The translations under genes and the position numbers were made by a program. Source: Microbacter sp. GSS18 (GTDB taxonomy: Bacteria > Actinomycetota > Actinomycetes > Actinomycetales > Microbacteriaceae). Taken from it: DNA of 64,000 nt. The first letter of the stretch is position 1. Each line of letters opens with the position of its first letter. Shown in pieces: positions 39,671 to 49,475 of the stretch. Under the pieces are notes generated by a model, which saw only the letters and a list, made by a program, of their open reading frames with translations, did no database searches and was not told the DNA's origin. Where the stretch lies: positions 310,001 to 374,000 of the forward strand of contig CP119753.1 of NCBI GenBank assembly GCA_029319145.1. The letters are read 5' to 3'.

Positions 39671-39743
39671 GCCGACTTGGCGCAATTGGTAGCGCACCCG
39701 ACTTGTAATCGGGCGGTTACGGGTTCGAGTCCCGTAGTCGGCT
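39671..39743 (+). tRNA. tRNA-Thr, anticodon TGT
   Basis: The acceptor stem (39671-39677 with 39736-39742) pairs perfectly, with discriminator T39743. The anticodon stem CCCGA/TCGGG encloses loop CTTGTAA, giving anticodon TGT (codon ACA). The T arm has GGTTCGAGT. No CCA is encoded. Its 3' half is repeated just downstream. Confidence 0.97.
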
Positions 39744-39759
39744 CGTGTTCTGCATCGAC

Positions 39760-39809
39760 CCCGACTTGTCATCGCGCGGTGCGGGTTCGAGTCCCGTAGT
39801 CGGCTCGTG
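39760..39809 (+). repeat. Partial duplicate of the tRNA-Thr 3' half
   Basis: This segment repeats tRNA bases from the anticodon stem to past the 3' end (original 39697-39747). The last 28 nt are identical (39720-39747 and 39782-39809); the anticodon part differs at several positions. There is no 5' half, so it is a pseudo-tRNA fragment. The following transporter gene takes its GTG start (39807) from the end of this copy. Confidence 0.88.
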
Positions 39810-40763
39810 ACGGGCCAGAGCACCCCCCTGCCCGCGTGGCTGGCGATCTCGGGCGCCGTGGTGGTGGGAGCCCTGACGGCCCTGCAGGCGCGCGTCAACG
39901 GTCAGCTGGGCGTGGCCATCGACGACGGCTTCACCGCGGCGTTCATCTCGTTCGGATCGGGCCTGGCGATCCTCGTGGTCCTCTCGGCGGCGATCCCGGC
40001 CGGCCGCCGCGGCACCGCGCGGCTGCTGCGGGGTGTGCGCCGGGGCGGCATCCCCTGGTGGATGCTCGCCGGCGGCGCCGCCGGAGCCCTCACCGTCGCC
40101 ACGCAAGGCCTCGCGGTGGGGCTCATCGGCGTCTCGCTGTTCACGGTCGGCGTCGTCGCAGGGCAGACACTGGCGGGACTCGTGCTGGACCGGATCGGAT
40201 ACGGACCCGCCGGCGTCGTCGCCGTCACGATCCCGCGCGTGGTCGGCGGCGGGCTCGCGCTCGTCGCCGTGGCGCTCTCGCTCACCGGCGACGGTCTGGG
40301 CGGCATCCCGTGGTGGATGCTCGTGCTGCCGTTCCTGGCGGGCGCGGGGATCTCCTGGCAGCAGGCGACGAACGGACGGCTGCGGCAGCGGGTCGGGACG
40401 CCGCTGACGGCGACCGCCGTGAACTTCGCCGGCGGCTCGCTCGTGCTCGCGGTCGCCGCTGCGATCCGCATCGCCGTCGCCGGCCCGCCCGAATCGCTCC
40501 CGACCGACGCGTGGATCTACACCGGCGGGGCCATCGGTGTGGTGTACATCTTCCTGTCGGCCGCGCTGGTGCAGTACACCGGCGTGCTGCTGTTCGGCCT
40601 CGGCTCGGTCGTCGGCCAGCTGGTGACGTCCCTGCTGCTGGACGCGCTGTGGCCCGCCCCGGCGAGCCCCGGGCTCGTCCGGGAGTCGCTCATGACTGCT
40701 GTGGCCCTCGTGTCGGTCGTCGTCGCGGCCTCGCCCTGGACGCGCCGCCTCCGGCGCGTCTGA
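39807..40763 (+). CDS. DMT-family transporter, YdcZ (DUF606) type
   Basis: The 318-residue membrane protein has about ten helices arranged as two tandem DUF606 units (each with GALTALQARVNGQL- or GISWQQATNGRL-like stretches). The substrate is unknown. The start codon falls in the duplicated tRNA fragment. A downstream alternative is not obvious, since the first helix begins at about residue 10. Confidence 0.83.
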   Translation: MTGQSTPLPAWLAISGAVVVGALTALQARVNGQLGVAIDDGFTAAFISFGSGLAILVVLSAAIPAGRRGTARLLRGVRRGGIPWWMLAGGAAGALTVATQGLAVGLIGVSLFTVGVVAGQTLAGLVLDRIGYGPAGVVAVTIPRVVGGGLALVAVALSLTGDGLGGIPWWMLVLPFLAGAGISWQQATNGRLRQRVGTPLTATAVNFAGGSLVLAVAAAIRIAVAGPPESLPTDAWIYTGGAIGVVYIFLSAALVQYTGVLLFGLGSVVGQLVTSLLLDALWPAPASPGLVRESLMTAVALVSVVVAASPWTRRLRRV

Positions 40764-40774
40764 TCCCGAGGCGC

Positions 40775-41179
40775 CTACGCGCCGTCGGGCGTGAACGACA
40801 GCGAGATCGAATTCATGCAGTAGCGGTCGCCGGTCGGCGTGCCGAAGCCGTCGGGGAAGACGTGCCCCAGGTGCGAGCCGCACGAGGCGCACCGGACCTC
40901 GGTGCGCACCATCCCGTGGCTGCGGTCCTCGATGAGCTCCACGGCCTCGGGGCGGACGGACTCGTAGAAGCTCGGCCACCCGCAGTGCGAGTCGAACTTG
41001 GTGCCGCTCATGAACAGCTCGGCGTCGCACGCGGCGCACGTGTAGAGGCCGGCCCGCTGCTCATCGAGCAGCTCGCCCGTCCAGGCGCGCTCGGTGCCCG
41101 CCTGACGCAGCACCGCGTACTGGTCGGCGGAGAGGCGCTCCCGCCACTGGTCGTCGCTGTACTCGACGTCGTACGTCAT
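40775..41179 (-). CDS. msrB: Peptide methionine-(R)-S-oxide reductase MsrB
   Basis: The 134-residue zinc enzyme reduces the R-form of methionine sulfoxide. It has zinc pairs CAAC and CASC, SHCGWPSF and the catalytic Cys in RYCMNS. The ATG at 41179 follows GAGGAGG. It is convergent with the YdcZ-type gene. Confidence 0.96.
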   Translation of the reverse strand: MTYDVEYSDDQWRERLSADQYAVLRQAGTERAWTGELLDEQRAGLYTCAACDAELFMSGTKFDSHCGWPSFYESVRPEAVELIEDRSHGMVRTEVRCASCGSHLGHVFPDGFGTPTGDRYCMNSISLSFTPDGA

Positions 41180-41266
41180 TGATCCTCCTCGGTCGTCTCC
41201 ATTCAACAGCAGCCCGCGCGCCGCTGTTCCGCGCCCGCTGGGCGTCTGCCGGGAGAATGGGAGCCG

Positions 41267-42256
41267 ATGAGCACCGATGAGCACGAGGTCGTCGAACGGT
41301 ACCGGCGCTTCGCCCGCGACGAGGCCCCCGGCCGCAGCGCGCTGTACGCCGAATGGGCCGCCGGCGTGGCGGCGGACCCCGTGACGGCCGGGCTCCTCGC
41401 GCGCATCCCCGCCGTACGCCGGCAGCCGCCGCTCGTGTTCGCGATCGCCCGCATGCTGGGCGCTCCCGAGGCGGCGTATCCGGAGTGGGCGGCATGGCTC
41501 GGCGTGCACATCGACGCGGTCGTCGGCGAGGCATCGCGCCGGTCGCTGCAGACGAACGAGCCGCTGCGCTGCGCGGCGCTCCTGCCCGCTCTGTCGATGA
41601 TCCCCGGGCCCATCGCGCTCCTGGAGCTCGGCGCGAGCGCCGGGCTGTGCCTGCATCCGGACCGCTACTCGTACCGGTACGACGGCGGACCCGACCTCGA
41701 TCCGCCCACCGGGCCCTCGCCCGTCGTGCTGTCGTCGCGGCTGACGGGGCCCGCCGCCGTGCGGATGCCCGAGATCGTGTGGCGCGGCGGGATCGATCTC
41801 GCCCCGCTGGACCCGCGCGACCGCGACGACCGGGCGTTCCTCCAGGCGCTCGTGTGGCCGGGGGAGGCCGGGCGCGCCGAGCGCATCCGGCGCGCCCTCG
41901 ACATCGCCGCGGCCCATCCCGCGCCGATCGCCGCGGGTGACGCCTCGTACCCGGACGTGCTGCACGCCGCCGTCTCGGCGGCACCCCGGGGCGCCACGCT
42001 CGTCGTGGCGACCCCGGGCGTGCTGCCGCACATCCCGCGCCAGGCGCGCGAGCGGCTGATCGACATGCTCGCCCGAGGACCGTGGCGATGGGTGACGATC
42101 GATCCCGCCGGCCTCCACGACGCGTGGCGCCCGCGCCTCGACGCCGCCGGCTGGGGCGGCTTCGTGCTGGGGCTGGATGCGCGAGCGCTGGCCGCCGTCG
42201 ATCCGCTCGGCGCATCCGTGGAGTGGCGCGCGGGATCTCCGCCGGCACGCGGTTAG
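41267..42256 (+). CDS. DUF2332-family protein
   Basis: The 329-residue protein matches the DUF2332 pattern: an N-terminal helical region (ERYRRFARDEAPGRSALYAEW), then a glycine loop ALLELGASAGLCL reminiscent of a methyltransferase SAM site. No enzymatic role is proven for the family. It lies just upstream of two small genes on the same strand. Confidence 0.82.
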   Translation: MSTDEHEVVERYRRFARDEAPGRSALYAEWAAGVAADPVTAGLLARIPAVRRQPPLVFAIARMLGAPEAAYPEWAAWLGVHIDAVVGEASRRSLQTNEPLRCAALLPALSMIPGPIALLELGASAGLCLHPDRYSYRYDGGPDLDPPTGPSPVVLSSRLTGPAAVRMPEIVWRGGIDLAPLDPRDRDDRAFLQALVWPGEAGRAERIRRALDIAAAHPAPIAAGDASYPDVLHAAVSAAPRGATLVVATPGVLPHIPRQARERLIDMLARGPWRWVTIDPAGLHDAWRPRLDAAGWGGFVLGLDARALAAVDPLGASVEWRAGSPPARG

Positions 42257-42265
42257 CGTGGGGAT

Positions 42266-42505
42266 GTGCCCCTCAGCGACCGCGACCGCGCCCTGCTCGA
42301 CTTCGAGAACGCGTGGATGCGTCACGCCGGCGCGAAGGAGGAGGCGATCCGCGCCGACCTCGGCATGTCGCCGGCGCGGTACTACCAGCTGCTGGGCCGG
42401 CTGATCGACTCGGCCGACGCCCAGGCGCACGATCCGATGCTCGTGGGGCGGCTGCGACGGCTGCGCGACGAGCGCGGGCCGAGGACCACCGCGCGCGCCG
42501 GGTAA
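42266..42505 (+). CDS. DUF3263-family small DNA-binding-like protein
   Basis: The 79-residue protein is a short helical unit with a helix-turn-helix-like stretch (KEEAIRADLGMSPARYYQLL). DUF3263 genes are widespread in actinobacteria next to a LytR-C-domain gene, as here. The GTG start lies 9 bp after the DUF2332 stop, and the next gene starts 9 bp after its stop. Confidence 0.87.
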   Translation: MPLSDRDRALLDFENAWMRHAGAKEEAIRADLGMSPARYYQLLGRLIDSADAQAHDPMLVGRLRRLRDERGPRTTARAG

Positions 42506-42514
42506 CATCGTGGG

Positions 42515-43093
42515 GTGCCACAGACCTCCTTCCCCAGGGATCGCTTCGACGACCTGCCCGAGGACGGTGGCCGTGTCGGCGCGCATCGCGCCGAGCAGCC
42601 GCACCTGCACGGCTGGACCCTCTTCTTCTGGGCCGTCGCTGCAACCGTCGTCCTGACGCTCGTCGGAGTGTTCGCCACGATGATCGCGTCCGGTCGCATC
42701 CAGCTCGTGCCCGAGCCCGAGCCGACGGTCGCCGCGACCCCCGTAGAGGCCGTGGAGCCGGTCGTGGACACGTCCTACCAGGTGCTGATCCTCAACGCGA
42801 CGCCCCAGGAGGGACTGGCGACGCAGACGAGGGACGTCGTGCTCGGCGCCGGCTGGGCAGCCTCCGACGTGACCGCCGGCGAGGCCGGCAGCCAGGACTT
42901 CGCCGAGACGACCGTGTACTACCTCTCCGACGAGGACGAGGCCGCGGCACTCGGGCTCGCCGATGTGATCGGCGGAGCGCGCACCGAGCAGAGCGACGTC
43001 TACCAGGTCGCCGTCGAGGGCGCCTCGCAGCTGACGGTCGTGCTGGGTCTGGATCGCATCGAGGACTCCGCGAGCGCGACGCCCGAGCCCTGA
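42515..43093 (+). CDS. Membrane protein with LytR C-terminal domain
   Basis: The 192-residue protein has one membrane helix (about 33-58), an acidic Pro linker and an extracellular LytR_C domain (YQVLILNATPQEGLATQ). Unlike LytR-CpsA-Psr enzymes it lacks the catalytic ligase domain. The family is linked to cell-wall biology. Its GTG start lies 9 bp from DUF3263, a conserved pair. Confidence 0.88.
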   Translation: MPQTSFPRDRFDDLPEDGGRVGAHRAEQPHLHGWTLFFWAVAATVVLTLVGVFATMIASGRIQLVPEPEPTVAATPVEAVEPVVDTSYQVLILNATPQEGLATQTRDVVLGAGWAASDVTAGEAGSQDFAETTVYYLSDEDEAAALGLADVIGGARTEQSDVYQVAVEGASQLTVVLGLDRIEDSASATPEP

Positions 43094-43120
43094 GCCGCAC
43101 CGCGCGTGTTTCGTGCCCGT

Positions 43121-43153
43121 AAACACTTCGCGGCATGCGTGTCAACACTTCGC
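43121..43153 (+). promoter_or_regulatory. Direct repeat AACACTTCGC upstream of the cold-shock gene
   Basis: AAACACTTCGC (43121-43131) and CAACACTTCGC (43143-43153) are 22 bp apart, two helical turns. They lie upstream of a probable -10 TACGAT near 43187 and could be a regulator site. The regulator is unknown. Confidence 0.3.
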
Positions 43154-43222
43154 CCGCGGGCGAATCTGTGAATTCTCCGATGAATACGATGGGCCCCAGT
43201 CCCACAGCAACAGGAGATTCGC

Positions 43223-43426
43223 ATGACCCAGGGAACCGTCAAGTGGTTCAACGCCGAGAAGGGGTACGGCTTCATCACGGTCTCTGATGGCCGCGACGTC
43301 TTCGTCCACTACTCGAACATCGAGATGACCGGCTTCCGCGTCCTCGAGGAAGGCCAGACGGTGGAGTTCACCGTCGGGACCGGACAGAAGGGTCCGCAGG
43401 CCGAATCCGTCCGCATCGTCGCCTGA
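43223..43426 (+). CDS. cspA: Cold-shock protein, CspA family
   Basis: The 67-residue protein is a single cold-shock domain with RNP1 (KGYGFITV) and RNP2 (VFVHYSNI). It binds single-stranded nucleic acid and acts as an RNA chaperone. The ATG follows CAGGAG at 7 bp. Its leader is short (about 30 nt), so it lacks the long cold-responsive leader of E. coli cspA. A hairpin terminator follows. Confidence 0.96.
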   Translation: MTQGTVKWFNAEKGYGFITVSDGRDVFVHYSNIEMTGFRVLEEGQTVEFTVGTGQKGPQAESVRIVA

Positions 43427-43440
43427 CACCGCTTCTCACC

Positions 43441-43474
43441 GGCAGCGGGGCGCCCTTCGGGGTGCCCCGCTGCC
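43441..43474 (+). terminator. Terminator hairpin after cspA
   Basis: A 15-bp stem with one G-T wobble and a TTCG tetraloop starts 15 bp after the cspA stop. The downstream bases are only moderately T-rich. Confidence 0.8.
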
Positions 43475-43502
43475 GTCGTGTTGCGGCATCCTTCCCCGCG
43501 GC

Positions 43503-43527
43503 TTGCACTCGATAGGGGCGAGTGCCA
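43503..43527 (+). promoter_or_regulatory. Second, imperfect CIRCE-like repeat overlapping the groEL -35
   Basis: GCACTC (43505-43510) and GAGTGC (43520-43525) are separated by 9 bp, the same layout as CIRCE. The element includes TTGCAC (43503-43508), a good -35, with a weak -10 (CAGAAT) 17 bp later. Confidence 0.6.
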
Positions 43528-43534
43528 GAATGTG

Positions 43535-43561
43535 TTAGCACTCCATCTTGTTGAGTGCTAA
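43535..43561 (+). promoter_or_regulatory. CIRCE operator upstream of groEL
   Basis: TTAGCACTC (43535-43543) and GAGTGCTAA (43553-43561) are separated by 9 bp, an exact CIRCE element. HrcA should repress groEL from here until heat or misfolded protein titrates GroEL. Confidence 0.95.
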
Positions 43562-45217
<1,656 letters not shown>

Positions 45218-45231
45218 TCCAGCGCCTGTGA

Positions 45232-45265
45232 CAGAAGAGCCCCGGCTTCGGCCGGGGCTCTTCTG
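45232..45265. terminator. Terminator hairpin between groEL and the WXG100 gene
   Basis: A 15-bp perfect stem (45232-45246 with 45251-45265) with a TTCG loop lies 14 bp after the groEL stop and 2 bp before the convergent stop. It can serve both genes. Confidence 0.85.
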
Positions 45266-45267
45266 CG

Positions 45268-45555
45268 TCAGCGGAACAGGCTCATCGTCGCCTGTTCCGC
45301 TTCGGCGTACTGGCGGCCCGCCGAGGCGAGCGCCGCGTTGATGCCCGCCAGCGACTCCTCGACCTGCCGCTGCGTGACGCGCCACTGCTCGACCGCCGCG
45401 TGGAAGGCGCTCGACGCCCCGCCGGTCCACGTGCTCTGCAGCTGCGTCAGCTGCGACATCATCGCGTGCGTCTCGCCTTCGATGCGGTCGATCGTGCTGC
45501 GCACCGAGCCGGTCGCGGCGATGACGGCGTCGCTGTCGACGGAGAAGACGGCCAT
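45268..45555 (-). CDS. WXG100-family protein (type VII secretion target-like)
   Basis: The 95-residue helical hairpin protein has the WxG turn at W43-T-G45 and a C-terminal YAEAE, consistent with the YxxxD/E secretion signal. No ESX components or toxin genes adjoin it, so it is a solitary copy. The ATG is preceded by GGAGG. Confidence 0.88.
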   Translation of the reverse strand: MAVFSVDSDAVIAATGSVRSTIDRIEGETHAMMSQLTQLQSTWTGGASSAFHAAVEQWRVTQRQVEESLAGINAALASAGRQYAEAEQATMSLFR

Positions 45556-45688
45556 GGAACCTCCTCGCTTCGGGGAGGGCCGGATGCCGATCCCCGTCCC
45601 GCCACGCTAAGCGCGCGCTCGCGCCGGCCGCGGTCCACGGCCCGGCCTGGGGAGGACGCGCAATGCGCCGGCGGCTGGGGAGGAGAAC

Positions 45689-47407
45689 TCAAGCCGGCGG
45701 CGGCTGGATGGGCTGGGTCTCGAGGTCTCGGTGCTCCTCGGCATCCCGTCTGCTCGCGAGCGGGAAGGCCACGCGGAACGTGGCGCCGCCACCCGGAGTG
45801 TCCATCACGCGCACCGTGCCGTGGAGCGCCTCCATGATGGACTGGACGATCGAAAGCCCCAGGCCCGATCCGCCGGTCTCGCGCGTGCGCGAGGTGTCGG
45901 CCCGCCAGAAGCGCTGGAAGATCTTCTCCTTGATCTGGTCGGGCACGCCCTCGCCGTGGTCGCTCACTTCGATCCACCCGGTCTCCTCGGTCGGATCGAC
46001 CCCGATGCGAAGCTCGATGGGGGAGTCCTCGGACGTGAAGCGGCGCGCATTGCCGAGCAGGTTGGTCACGACCTGGCGGATGCGGTTCTCATCGCCCAGC
46101 ACGATCGGCTCGCGACGGCCCGCCGGCGAGGTCGCCGGCTCGGTCTCGGCGGTCTCGGCCCCTTCGGACTCGGCGGTGCGGGCGCGTCGGCGCAGCATCG
46201 CCAGGGTCGCGCCGGCCCGCGTGATCGCGGGTGCCTGGCGCTTCTTGGCGGCGGGCTCTGCGGGCGTGCTCGACGGCGCCGGCCGCGCCTCCGCTTCGGC
46301 GGTCGTGTCGATGACGGTCACCTCCCGCCGCGGCGAGGTCGCCCGCACATCGAGTCCGGCGTCGCGGGCGATGGGGCGCAGATCCACCTCGGTGATCACG
46401 ACGTCGCGCCGCTCGTCGAGGCGCGCGAGGGCGAGCAGGTCCTCGACCATGCCGCCCATGCGGATCGCCTCCTTCTCGATGCGGTCCATCGACTGCGCGA
46501 TCTGCTCGTCGCCGTGGATGGCACCCATGCGGTACAGCTCGGCGTAGCCGCGCACCGTCACCAGCGGCGTGCGCAGCTCGTGGCTGGCGTCGCCGACGAA
46601 CCGCCGCATCTGCTGCACCGTCGCGTCGCGCTGCGAGATGGCGCCGTCGACGCGGTCGAGCATGGCGTTGATGGCCATCTTGAGCCGCCCCACCTCGGTC
46701 CCCGGCTCGATGTCGGTCATGCGGCTCGAGAGGTCGCCCGCCGAGATCGACATCGCCGTCGTCTCGACCTGTCCGAGGCTGCGGAAGGCGAGGGTGACCA
46801 GCAGCCGCGTCATGATCGCGCCCACGACGATCGTGATGACCGCGATGATGCTGTAGATGCCGAGGTAGGTCGCGACCGTGCGGTTCACGCCCGCCAGCGG
46901 CGCCGCGACCAGCTGCGTGTAGAAGGCGACGCCGCCGTTGCGCGTCTCCTGGACCGTGACCGCGTAGCGGTACTCGGCCTCGCCGTCCTCGCTCCACAGC
47001 GTGTACACGCCGTTCTCGCGAGGAAGCGCACGATCCAGCGGGAACGTCTCCGGCAGATCCGGGGGAGTGGCGCCGCGACCGCCGGCGACCCCCAGCAGCT
47101 CGCCGTCGCCGGTGGGGCTGTAGACCGCGACGAAGAGATCCGTGTCGCGCGCCGCGTCGGAGGGCTCGACCGTCAGGACGCCGTTCTGGATGGCGAGGTC
47201 GAACTGCTGGGCCGCCACATCCGTGCGCGCGACCTCGCGGACGTTGTCCTCGACGGTCGTGGCCAGGGCCCCGCGCAGGAAGGTCGTCGTCAGGATCCCG
47301 GCGCCGAGCAGCCCCATGGCGAGCACCGCGACCGCGACGCCCGTGACCTTCGCACGCAGGCTGGTTCCGCGCCACCAGGAGGTGACGGCGTCGTTCGTGT
47401 GTGCCAG
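45689..47407 (-). CDS. Sensor histidine kinase with HAMP domain; probable CTG start
   Basis: The 572-residue protein has membrane helices at about 23-45 and 180-203, an extracellular sensor between them, a HAMP domain, HisKA with His in GDASHELRTPLVTV, and HATPase motifs (NLLGNARRFT, DHGEGVPD, GGSGLGLSIVQSI). An unusual Ala/Pro/Arg-rich linker of about 75 residues separates HisKA and HATPase. The first GTG (47326) lies inside the first membrane helix. In frame, CTG 47407 adds the basic N-terminus HTNDAVTSWWRGTSLRAKVT and has GAAGGAG 7 bp upstream. It follows its response regulator by 21 bp. Confidence 0.86.
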   Translation of the reverse strand: MAHTNDAVTSWWRGTSLRAKVTGVAVAVLAMGLLGAGILTTTFLRGALATTVEDNVREVARTDVAAQQFDLAIQNGVLTVEPSDAARDTDLFVAVYSPTGDGELLGVAGGRGATPPDLPETFPLDRALPRENGVYTLWSEDGEAEYRYAVTVQETRNGGVAFYTQLVAAPLAGVNRTVATYLGIYSIIAVITIVVGAIMTRLLVTLAFRSLGQVETTAMSISAGDLSSRMTDIEPGTEVGRLKMAINAMLDRVDGAISQRDATVQQMRRFVGDASHELRTPLVTVRGYAELYRMGAIHGDEQIAQSMDRIEKEAIRMGGMVEDLLALARLDERRDVVITEVDLRPIARDAGLDVRATSPRREVTVIDTTAEAEARPAPSSTPAEPAAKKRQAPAITRAGATLAMLRRRARTAESEGAETAETEPATSPAGRREPIVLGDENRIRQVVTNLLGNARRFTSEDSPIELRIGVDPTEETGWIEVSDHGEGVPDQIKEKIFQRFWRADTSRTRETGGSGLGLSIVQSIMEALHGTVRVMDTPGGGATFRVAFPLASRRDAEEHRDLETQPIQPPPA

Positions 47408-47428
47408 GGCGGCTCTCCTTCGGGCCGG

Positions 47429-48121
47429 CTAGGCCGACTTCCCGGCCTTGAGCATGTACCCGAAGCCGCGCTTGGTCTGGATCAGCGGCTCGGACGAATG
47501 CGGGTCGATCTTGCGGCGCAGGTACGAGATGTAGCTCTCGACGATGCCGGCGTCCCCGTTGAAGTCGTACTCCCACACGTGGTCGAGGATCTGAGCCTTC
47601 GACAGCACGCGGTTCGGGTTGAGCATGAGGTAGCGCAGCAGCTTGAACTCGGTGGGGCTCAGGTCGATCGAGGCGTCGCCGACCTGCACGTCGTGCGTGT
47701 CCTGGTCCATCGTGAGCTCGCCGGCGCGGATCACCGACTCCTCATCCGCCTGCATCGTGCGCCGCAGGATCGCCTGGATCCGGGCGACGATCTCGTCGAG
47801 GCTGAACGGCTTCGTCACGTAGTCGTCGCCGCCGGCGTTCAGACCGGCGATCTTGTCCTCGGTCTCGTCCTTGGCCGTGAGGAAGAGGATCGGCGCTGTG
47901 TAGCCGGCGCCCCGGAGCCTCTTGGTGACGCTGAAGCCGTTCATGTCGGGGAGCATGACGTCCAGCACGATCAGGTCGGGCTCCTCCTCGAGGACGGCCG
48001 AGATCGTCTGGGCTCCGTTGGAGACAGCTCGAACCTGGAAACCCGCGAACCTCAGGCTCGTGATGAGCAGGTCGCGGATGTTCGGCTCGTCGTCCACGAC
48101 GAGGATGCGCGGTGCGGTCAT
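47429..48121 (-). CDS. OmpR-family response regulator
   Basis: The 230-residue regulator has receiver Asp54 (LIVLDVMLPD), acidic pocket D10/D11, Lys in YVTKPFSLDEI and a winged-helix domain ending TKRGFGYMLKAG. It pairs with the downstream histidine kinase. It resembles the MprA/TrcR/PrrA group; the target is unknown. The ATG at 48121 gives the usual N-terminus MTAPRILVVDDE. Confidence 0.92.
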   Translation of the reverse strand: MTAPRILVVDDEPNIRDLLITSLRFAGFQVRAVSNGAQTISAVLEEEPDLIVLDVMLPDMNGFSVTKRLRGAGYTAPILFLTAKDETEDKIAGLNAGGDDYVTKPFSLDEIVARIQAILRRTMQADEESVIRAGELTMDQDTHDVQVGDASIDLSPTEFKLLRYLMLNPNRVLSKAQILDHVWEYDFNGDAGIVESYISYLRRKIDPHSSEPLIQTKRGFGYMLKAGKSA

Positions 48122-48254
48122 ATGGCCATTATTGCCACCCATTCCATGCGCGCGCTGGATATCCGTGCGGCGGGCCGGGATCGCGGGCCCCGATCGCACC
48201 GTTCGGGCATAGGGTCGGAAGGGGGCTCGGAGACCACGAGGCGAGGAGCGCGGG

Positions 48255-49475
48255 ATGGTTCATCACGTGATCATCGGCGGCGGGCAGGCGGCGGGATCCG
48301 CGGCCGCCACCCTGCGGGAGGAGTCGCCCGACGCGGAGATCACCGTTCTCGCGGCCGAGCCGCATCCGCCGTATCAGCGTCCGCCGCTGTCGAAGGGGTA
48401 TCTCGCCGGCGTGGAAGGCCTGGACGCCGTCGTGCTGCACGCGGCGGACTGGTACCGCGAGCGCGAGGTGGACCTGCGGGCGGACACGCGTGCGACGGGC
48501 ATCGACACGTCGGGTCACCGCCTCACGCTGGCGGACGGCGCGGACCTCGCCTACGACACGCTCCTCATCGCGACCGGCGCGTCGCCGCGCAGGCTCAGAC
48601 TCCCGGGCGCGCACGTGCGCGGCGTCCACGCGCTGCGCACGATCGAGGACGCCGACGCGATCGCCGCGGATCTGCGCGGCGGCGATCGGCGTGTCGTCGT
48701 CGTGGGAACCGGCTGGATCGGGATGGAGGTCGCCGCCACCGCGCGCGGCTTCGGCAACGACGTCACGGTCCTCGGCCGCGGTCCCGTTCCGCTGGCGGGC
48801 GCACTCGGCGCCGAGATGGGTGAGGTCTTCGCGGGCCTCCACCGCGAGAACGGCGTGACGGTGAGGACATCGGCTCCGGTCGAGGCGATCGTCGGCGACG
48901 GTGCGGTGTCCGCGGTCGTCGCCGGCGGCGAGACCGTGCCCGCGGACGTCGTGGTCACGGGAGTGGGCGCGACGCCGCGAACGTCGCTCGCCGAGCGGGC
49001 GGGCATCCGCGTCCTGGACGGAATCGTCGTCGACGAGCATCTGCGCACGAGCGCCCCCGATGTCTTCGCGGCGGGCGACGTCGCCAGCGCCTACCACCCG
49101 TTCGTCCAGCGTCACCTCCGCAGCGAGCACTGGGACAACGCCCGCGCCGGCGGCGAGGTGGCGGCCCGCTCGATGCTCGGAGGTGACGCGCGCCACGACG
49201 GCATCCCGTACTTCTACACCGATCAGTTCGACCTCGGGATGGAGCTCTCGGGGTTCCCGACACTCATGCACGACGCCGATGTCGTCGTCCGCGGTGACGT
49301 GGACGCGCGGGAGTTCATCGCCTTCTGGCACGACGACGGACGCGTGGTCGGCGGCATGAACGTCAACGTGTGGGACGTGCACGACGACATCCAGGCCCTC
49401 ATCCGCTCGGGCGCGCGTGTCGATGCCGACCGCCTGCGCGACCCCGGCGTCGAGCTCGCGGGTCTGGCCGCATGA
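48255..49475 (+). CDS. FAD-dependent oxidoreductase (ferredoxin-reductase type)
   Basis: The 406-residue protein has the FAD-binding GGGQAAG at residues 8-14, a substrate stretch YQRPPLSKGYL typical of rubredoxin/ferredoxin reductases, the NADH-binding VVVGTGWIGMEVA and the second FAD motif DVFAAGDVA. A C-terminal reductase domain follows. The partner electron carrier is not in the window. It leads an operon with folP2 and a reductase (4-bp overlap). Confidence 0.9.
   Translation: MVHHVIIGGGQAAGSAAATLREESPDAEITVLAAEPHPPYQRPPLSKGYLAGVEGLDAVVLHAADWYREREVDLRADTRATGIDTSGHRLTLADGADLAYDTLLIATGASPRRLRLPGAHVRGVHALRTIEDADAIAADLRGGDRRVVVVGTGWIGMEVAATARGFGNDVTVLGRGPVPLAGALGAEMGEVFAGLHRENGVTVRTSAPVEAIVGDGAVSAVVAGGETVPADVVVTGVGATPRTSLAERAGIRVLDGIVVDEHLRTSAPDVFAAGDVASAYHPFVQRHLRSEHWDNARAGGEVAARSMLGGDARHDGIPYFYTDQFDLGMELSGFPTLMHDADVVVRGDVDAREFIAFWHDDGRVVGGMNVNVWDVHDDIQALIRSGARVDADRLRDPGVELAGLAA

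Noticed and set aside
39807..40763. Integrase or island gene next to the tRNA duplication
   Set aside because: The gene after the repeat is a YdcZ-type transporter with ordinary composition; no recombinase gene is present in the window.
45731..48823. A 1030-codon plus-strand frame opposite the two-component system
   Set aside because: It spans two well-supported minus-strand genes and then the start of the oxidoreductase in a wrong frame; composition is non-protein-like.
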